In this document: positions 59,683 through 64,000 of the stretch, piece by piece
Layout of the letters: every line of letters starts with the position of its first letter
Position numbering within the stretch: the stretch's first letter is position 1
DNA from: Sphingobacterium sp. HMA12
GTDB lineage: Bacteria > Bacteroidota > Bacteroidia > Sphingobacteriales > Sphingobacteriaceae
Reading direction: 5' to 3'
Length of the DNA stretch: 64,000 bases
Assembly (NCBI RefSeq): GCF_002933815.1
Contig: NZ_BEYR01000005.1
Span: 124,260 to 188,259 of the forward strand
The notes under the pieces: model-generated
The model's input: the letters and a program-made list of their open reading frames with translations, nothing else
Told to the model about the DNA's origin: nothing
The model's database searches: none
Translations under genes and position numbers: made by a program

Positions 59683-61158
59683 TTAATGATCGAAGCTTTG
59701 ATCTATTGCATTGGCTAATTTCCTGATAAAATCAGGTTTCACATTTTTATCAATAGCATTGATATTGTCCAGATCGAGTAAGAGTGCAGGTATGTTTGCA
59801 TTACGTAGCACAGCATGATTTGTACTGATCTGGGGACTGCTCACCTGCAATCCATTTTGTTTCAGTTTCTGGTCTAAGCTAAACGCAAACCTCTGATTAT
59901 GCTGTTCGAGTGCGTTATTGGTAAACCCTGATTGGTACAGAATCCGAATAGGGAGTGTCTCTTTTGTTTTTACGAGATCAAAATGAATGGAAAGAAATAA
60001 ATCCCCTTCAATATTGGACCGCTCCTTCAACATCTTAAACTCGTCCCCTGCGCGCGAAAGCACCACTTTATATCCCTTGTGCTCTAACTCCCGCTTCAAG
60101 AGTAAACAGGTTTCCCATGTGAGTGATTTTTCAGTTAATCCGGAGGACGTTGTGGCTCCGGCATCTTTCCCCCCATGTCCCGGATCTAAGACAATTGTCT
60201 TCATACCGCCTTCTTCTACAGCATTAAAAATGGAATACAACGAACGCTTTGGCGGATTGATAAACGAATAAAACAATAGCGAAAGACATAAGACGGGAAC
60301 AGTCAATATGTATTTCCATTTTGATCGGGCAGAAGATGGTTTAGACATCATTACCTGGACACGTTCTACCAGCTCATGCTGGTTATTAAACAAACTGCTC
60401 TGTAATCCGATCGGCTTTTCTTCCTGCGAAAAGGCAAGCAAAAAGCGAGCATAGCCGCTTTTCCCGTATGTATCAGCCAAAATACGATCGACTTGATATT
60501 CATGAGTAAGGTACAATTGCCCACGCAGCCAATAAATTAGTGGGTTCAACCAAAAAAGGCAACGAAAAATTTCGATAAACCATTTATCCAGACGATGCTT
60601 GAATAAAATATGTTGGCTCTCATGTTCAAAAATTAACTGCCCTGCCGCCGTATCGAGCAACTGCTCCTCCATAACGATAACGTGTTGTACAGAACAGTTT
60701 ATATATTGATCAAATGGATCTACGATGATAAATCCCCTGTATTCACGCGGGTGCAACTGTCTAATTCTCCTACGTAATGTAATGTAGCGCACGATACAAC
60801 GAAGTAACAGCAAGACTGTAACGAGTAGATAGAGATAAGCAATCCAATGACCAAGCGAAATTGAGCTCCACAGCGAATCGGCCATTTCTACTTCCGTGAA
60901 TAGATCTCCGCCTACTTGTATAGTGTTTAATACTTTCCCGACCTCAGCAACTTCTGGGGCTGTAGTTACCGACGAAAAGAATAATTCCGCCATGCGAAAT
61001 TTACCAAATGGCAATAGCAAGCTCAACAAACAGATTCCGATCAAATAATAACGGTTCCATTGAAAAAAAGAAAGACCTTTGATCACCAGAAAATAAAGGG
61101 CCGCTCCCAGCATTAGGCTGCAATTGACCTCAAACAGATAATAAAGTATATTATTCAT
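59683..61158 (-). CDS. BlaR1-like M56 membrane protease fused to an amidase_3-like sensor domain
   Basis: The 491-residue protein has membrane helices near 5-30, 35-53, 102-125 and 282-302, and an M56 zinc protease domain with HESQH (179-183) and the third ligand Glu in HEYQVD (about 220). After the last helix, residues 319-491 form an N-acetylmuramoyl-L-alanine amidase domain: LDPGHGGKDAG (H328), LTEK (E343) and SIHFD (H392) are the zinc ligands. The catalytic Glu near the C-terminus is Asp (462, in ALLLDLD). BlaR1 has a penicillin-binding sensor at this place. So binding of a murein fragment may trigger cleavage of BlaI. The ATG at 61158 overlaps blaI by 8 nt. Confidence 0.88.
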   Translation of the reverse strand: MNNILYYLFEVNCSLMLGAALYFLVIKGLSFFQWNRYYLIGICLLSLLLPFGKFRMAELFFSSVTTAPEVAEVGKVLNTIQVGGDLFTEVEMADSLWSSISLGHWIAYLYLLVTVLLLLRCIVRYITLRRRIRQLHPREYRGFIIVDPFDQYINCSVQHVIVMEEQLLDTAAGQLIFEHESQHILFKHRLDKWFIEIFRCLFWLNPLIYWLRGQLYLTHEYQVDRILADTYGKSGYARFLLAFSQEEKPIGLQSSLFNNQHELVERVQVMMSKPSSARSKWKYILTVPVLCLSLLFYSFINPPKRSLYSIFNAVEEGGMKTIVLDPGHGGKDAGATTSSGLTEKSLTWETCLLLKRELEHKGYKVVLSRAGDEFKMLKERSNIEGDLFLSIHFDLVKTKETLPIRILYQSGFTNNALEQHNQRFAFSLDQKLKQNGLQVSSPQISTNHAVLRNANIPALLLDLDNINAIDKNVKPDFIRKLANAIDQSFDH

Positions 61159-61522
61159 GATCTTCATTCTTTTTGATGAGTTCTTCAATCTTCTGTATAT
61201 CTTCAGCCGAAAGTTTCTTCTCCTTTACCATAAAAGACAGGAGATTTTCGACGGAATCGTCGAAGTAGTTATCCAGTACCCTCGAAAATGAAAATTTTCT
61301 ATACTGCATTTTCGAAATCAATGGATAGTATTGATAAGTCTTTCCAAAAGCCTTATAACCTACATAACCTTTCTTTTCCAGTATTCTAACAATCGAGGAG
61401 ATTGTATTGTAAGGGATTGAATTGGTAGGGTCCAAGTACTCTATGACATCTTTGACAAAGACCTCCTTTAGATGCCAGATTACTTGCATGACTTCTTCTT
61501 CTTTTTTTGTTAGTTCTTCCAT
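61151..61522 (-). CDS. BlaI/MecI-family repressor
   Basis: The 123-residue repressor has an N-terminal winged helix (LTKKEEEVMQVIWHLKEVFVKDVIEYLDP...YNTISSIVRILEKKGYVGYKAFGKTYQYYPLI) and a C-terminal dimerisation helix (DDSVENLLSFMVKEKKLSAEDIQKIEELI). Members hold their own operon off until an M56 protease, here the next gene, cleaves them. The ATGAATAA overlap couples synthesis of repressor and protease. A 46-bp palindrome lies upstream, from 61551 to 61596, and a further half-site at 61536-61551; both are likely operators. Confidence 0.93.
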   Translation of the reverse strand: MEELTKKEEEVMQVIWHLKEVFVKDVIEYLDPTNSIPYNTISSIVRILEKKGYVGYKAFGKTYQYYPLISKMQYRKFSFSRVLDNYFDDSVENLLSFMVKEKKLSAEDIQKIEELIKKNEDHE

Positions 61523-61535
61523 AATATAAAGATGA

Positions 61536-61596
61536 AACTTATTTTTCAGTTATACAACTTATTTTTCAGTTTAAAAACTGAAAAATAAGTTGTATA
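61536..61596. promoter_or_regulatory. Candidate BlaI operator: two direct and one inverted 16-bp repeat
   Basis: AACTTATTTTTCAGTT occurs at 61536-61551 and 61556-61571 (period 20) and inverted at 61576-61591. The last two lie in a perfect 22-nt inverted repeat (61551-61572 with 61575-61596) around AA. The outer bases have the TACA...TGTA form seen in BlaI/MecI operators. No GC core and no T-run make a terminator unlikely. Confidence 0.7.
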
Positions 61597-61636
61597 ATGA
61601 ATTTCAATAAAAAAAAGAATGTCTAGAGGCTTATTT

Positions 61637-61747
61637 TTACTTCTTTAATAATCTCGAAAAGAAGAAATATGCAGCCATTAAGAAAATGATAATAACAATA
61701 AGGACGACAATCTCCTGAGCGCCTATCCCCCAGTTCATACTATTCAT
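61637..61747 (-). CDS. 36-residue single-TM micro-protein
   Basis: The frame starts with ATG at 61745-61747 and ends with TAA at 61637-61639. A short polar N-terminus with an MNWGIGAQE segment, one membrane helix (IVVLIVIIIFLMAAYFFF) and a basic end (SRLLKK) are seen. It resembles the N-terminus of TatA-type proteins superficially. It begins 16 nt after the dipeptide epimerase stop on the same strand, so it is probably co-transcribed with it. A second ATG at 61738 would give 33 residues. Confidence 0.5.
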   Translation of the reverse strand: MNSMNWGIGAQEIVVLIVIIIFLMAAYFFFSRLLKK

Positions 61748-61763
61748 ACCTTCCGTATATAAG

Positions 61764-62861
61764 TTAAATCACCCATTTTTCACAGCCATCCAAAAATGCC
61801 TGGTCTATATCTGCGCCAATCCCCGGTTCGTCCGATATATGGATTTTGTACCCGTCATATTGAATCCCCCCGATGACCGGATCCTCTAGGTGCCCAACCA
61901 TGCAAGTATCTAAATCAAAAAATTTGACATTGGGAGCTGCATAGGCAAAATGGACTTTTGCTGCCAGGGCCAACCGAGATTCGAGCATTCCACCGATCAT
62001 ACAGTTAATCCCATATTCCACAGCAACGTTATTGATTTTCAGCGCTTCTTGAATTCCCCCTGATTTTGAAAATTTGATATTGATATAGTCACAAGCATCC
62101 GCTTTGCAAAGTCGTTCCGCATCATGATGCGAATAAACCGACTCATCAGCCATAATCGGGACAATCGTTTCTGTACGCAATTGGGGCAACAATTCATCAT
62201 TCCAGGCGCGCATAGGCTGCTCACAAAATTGAATTTTAAACGGTTCTAAGCCCTGTAAGGCTTCCACCGCCTCTTCGTAGGACCAACCTTGGTTTGCATC
62301 AATCCGGATAGGCATCTCAAATCCTACCGCTTTACGAATTTCACGGATACGGGTCACATCTGTTTTCGGATCTTTGCCCAGTTTTACTTTCAGTAGCACG
62401 GCGCCCCCATCCTGCAGACGCTTAGCTTTCATTGCCATCTCCTCTGGAGACGCTATGCCCAGCGTTATATCCGTTGTTATCTCCCGTTTCGTACCCTTCA
62501 AAAACTGATAGAGCGGAATACCGGCATGTTTGGCCGCCAAGTCATGCAATGCGACATCAAAAGCAGATTTGATCGTTCGATTCCCTGCAATATACAAATC
62601 CAGCTCAGCCAGTCGTTCAGCAATGGCCAGTGGATCCTTTCCTTTCCAGATCTTAGCAAAATCACGTGCCAAAACCAGACAGGTATCCTGTGTTTCTCCC
62701 ACGATCATGGGGAATGCAGAGCATTCACCGACACCGTAGATTCCAGTATCGGTATGAACACGTATAAAAGTATTCTGGGCATAATCCATAGTTCCGGTCG
62801 CAATAACAAATGGCTCCATCGGAATGCTTAGCCGGTATATCTCTATGTCAGTTATTTTCAT
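61764..62861 (-). CDS. Dipeptide epimerase, L-Ala-D/L-Glu type (enolase superfamily)
   Basis: The 365-residue enzyme inverts the alpha carbon of the second residue in a dipeptide, in the classical case L-Ala-D-Glu from murein recycling. The barrel carries the catalytic Lys pair in VLLKVKLG, metal ligands in IRIDANQGW, FCEQPM and MADESVY, and the second catalytic Lys in NIKFSKSGGI; ITLGIAS and GGMLESRL are typical. Specificity of such epimerases varies (cationic or hydrophobic dipeptides too). Its position beside an amidase-like sensor supports a murein peptide substrate. Confidence 0.9.
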   Translation of the reverse strand: MKITDIEIYRLSIPMEPFVIATGTMDYAQNTFIRVHTDTGIYGVGECSAFPMIVGETQDTCLVLARDFAKIWKGKDPLAIAERLAELDLYIAGNRTIKSAFDVALHDLAAKHAGIPLYQFLKGTKREITTDITLGIASPEEMAMKAKRLQDGGAVLLKVKLGKDPKTDVTRIREIRKAVGFEMPIRIDANQGWSYEEAVEALQGLEPFKIQFCEQPMRAWNDELLPQLRTETIVPIMADESVYSHHDAERLCKADACDYINIKFSKSGGIQEALKINNVAVEYGINCMIGGMLESRLALAAKVHFAYAAPNVKFFDLDTCMVGHLEDPVIGGIQYDGYKIHISDEPGIGADIDQAFLDGCEKWVI

Positions 62862-63167
62862 CCTATGTCTATAAATTAAGTCATTTTTAATAGAGCACCA
62901 ACGGTGTGCAATACTTTGCCTAATTTATACATATTATTGCAATCCCACGATGCTTTTTCCATATCCAATAAAAATTTATCGCCAAATGATGCATTATTCG
63001 TGTATCGTAAAAGCGTATTAGCACAACAAAACAACAAATGCAATATCCATAACAAAAACATTAAAAAGAAACAATAAAATCAAAACAATCACATTTTTAT
63101 TAGAATATTTATAATTTTATTCATTTTTATTCCTATATTAGCAATGTATAATATTTGAAAAGGAAAG
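62862..63167. other. 306-base AT-rich gap between dipeptide epimerase and gltB
   Basis: The two flanking genes are divergent, so promoters of both must lie here. TATAATATTTG at 63147-63157 is a poor -7 candidate for gltB, without a clear -33 box. An AGGAAAG sequence directly precedes the gltB ATG at 63168. Nothing else was recognised. Confidence 0.5.
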
Positions 63168-64000
63168 ATGATTCAACAAAGACCGAAAACGGAGGGCCTT
63201 TACGACCCTAATTTTGAGCATGACGCCTGTGGAGTAGGCTTTGTCGCCCATATCAAAGGGAATAAATCACACGCACAAGTAAAAGACGCTTTGACCATGT
63301 TGGAGAACATGGAGCATCGTGGTGCTTGTGGTTGTGATCCCGAAAGTGGAGACGGAGCTGGTATCATGATTCAGCTGCCACACGAATTTTTGTGGGAAGA
63401 ATGTATCAGCTTAGGAATACAGTTAGAGGAACCGGGATATTATGGAACAGGAATGGTATTTCTTCCGAAAGAAGAAGGCATGAACAAAATATGTCGGGAC
63501 TTGATTGAGGAAGCCGCAGCCGAAAGGGGTATGAAATTCCTTGGCTACCGTCCAGTACCAGTCAATCGTGAAGGTATTGGACCAACAGCGCTCAGTGCCG
63601 AACCTGAAATCGTCCAATTTTTTGTTAGCAGACCGGACGGCGTTTCAAATACGGAAGAATTTGAACGCAAACTTTTTGTTCTACGTCGCCTGATCATTCA
63701 AAAAGTTAAACAACAACAAGAATACCCTCTCCCACTTTACTTTGCATCGCTTTCTTGCAAAACTATCATTTACAAAGGTCAATTAACAACATACCAAGTC
63801 GGCACCTATTACCTGGATTTACGTGATCCTCGAGTGGTATCCGCGTTTGGATTGGTACACTCACGCTTCTCGACCAATACTTTTCCTTCCTGGTCACTAG
63901 CACAGCCATTCCGTATGTTGGCTCATAATGGTGAAATTAATACCCTAACAGGTAACCTCAATTGGTTTTACGCTGGAATGCGTGCCCTTTCGTCACCTTA
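63168..64000 (+). CDS. gltB: Glutamate synthase large subunit (5' part, cut by window end)
   Basis: About 277 N-terminal residues are visible. After a short propeptide (MIQQRPKTEGLYDPNFEHDA) comes Cys21 of CGVGFVAHIKG, which becomes the N-terminal nucleophile of the class II glutaminase after cleavage. Then follow MEHRGACGCDPESGDGAGI, SRFSTNTFPSWSLAQPFRMLAHNGEINTL. The enzyme makes glutamate from glutamine and 2-oxoglutarate. A purine-rich AGGAAAG lies just before the ATG. The synthase domain and any gltD lie beyond the window. Confidence 0.95.
   Translation, partial: MIQQRPKTEGLYDPNFEHDACGVGFVAHIKGNKSHAQVKDALTMLENMEHRGACGCDPESGDGAGIMIQLPHEFLWEECISLGIQLEEPGYYGTGMVFLPKEEGMNKICRDLIEEAAAERGMKFLGYRPVPVNREGIGPTALSAEPEIVQFFVSRPDGVSNTEEFERKLFVLRRLIIQKVKQQQEYPLPLYFASLSCKTIIYKGQLTTYQVGTYYLDLRDPRVVSAFGLVHSRFSTNTFPSWSLAQPFRMLAHNGEINTLTGNLNWFYAGMRALSSP

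Noticed and set aside
62876..63061. Minus-strand 61-codon ORF upstream of the dipeptide epimerase
   Set aside because: Cys/Leu-rich random-looking translation in an AT-rich divergent promoter region.
1..64000. CRISPR arrays, insertion sequences, prophage, tRNA or rRNA genes
   Set aside because: No regularly spaced repeats, transposase or integrase motifs, or clover-leaf/rRNA sequences were noticed by eye; a computed search (tRNAscan-SE, CRISPR finder) would be decisive.

Overview
The window looks like chromosomal DNA of a Sphingobacterium-type bacterium (phylum Bacteroidota, class Sphingobacteriia). The evidence is a moderately AT-rich composition, SusC/SusD-type outer-membrane pairs, ECF sigma/FecR signalling, DUF4834, DUF2795 and DUF3817 proteins, a weak role for Shine-Dalgarno sites, and repeated promoters of the Bacteroidota type (TTG, 19-21 bp, TAnnTTTG). 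No tRNA, rRNA, CRISPR array, transposase or prophage gene was seen. Two genes are cut by the window edges: an outer-membrane beta-barrel protein at 1-1083 (minus) and glutamate synthase large subunit at 63168-64000 (plus).

Layout: 1-2508 (minus) holds the cut barrel gene and a small DUF6249/ECF-sigma/membrane-protein operon. 2592-3962 is an M20 dipeptidase. 4024-7381 is a LysR regulator followed by a TsdA-like diheme cytochrome c, a DsrE-like periplasmic protein and a solute-binding protein, probably a sulfur-compound redox unit. 7447-8978 holds an acyltransferase overlapping an orphan LolD-type ATPase. 10117-13825 is a trp unit, trpD-trpF-trpB-trpA, preceded by a textbook ribosome-mediated attenuator: a 15-codon leader with three Trp codons, alternative hairpins and a terminator. 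trpE, trpG and trpC are absent here. 14115-23442 is an ECF sigma/FecR/SusC/SusD/phospholipase C locus. 23789-26902 is an HYC_CC_PP-type protein and an HMA-domain TonB receptor (metal, probably copper). 26943-28042 (minus) is maf and a KdsC-like phosphatase, followed by a 600-base gap that holds a complete small transcription unit. 28643-35093 is a signalling cluster: hybrid kinase with three receivers, CheR, CheB, second hybrid kinase. Then come azurin, two dihydrolipoyl dehydrogenase paralogues, a LacI regulator, a LolD-type ATPase operon, sucC, asnS and a Sua5/YrdC gene.

46779-47157 is a gene-free stretch packed with DnaA-box-like 9-mers in direct and inverted orientation, a candidate chromosomal origin. 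To its right lie, on the minus strand, an SRPBCC protein, a Crp-type regulator, a DciA-like DUF721 protein, recF, DUF4834, a small membrane protein and tilS. After an OstA-like protein, rdgB, an unknown gene and a deoxyhypusine-synthase-family gene comes the most unusual cluster (57440-61600, minus): a BlaI-type repressor, a BlaR1-like M56 membrane protease whose extracytoplasmic sensor is replaced by an N-acetylmuramoyl-L-alanine amidase-like domain, and an outer-membrane barrel protein. All sit behind a 46-bp near-perfect palindrome with an extra direct repeat. A dipeptide epimerase of the L-Ala-D/L-Glu type and a 36-codon membrane micro-ORF lie immediately upstream, so a murein-fragment-sensing circuit is a reasonable hypothesis.
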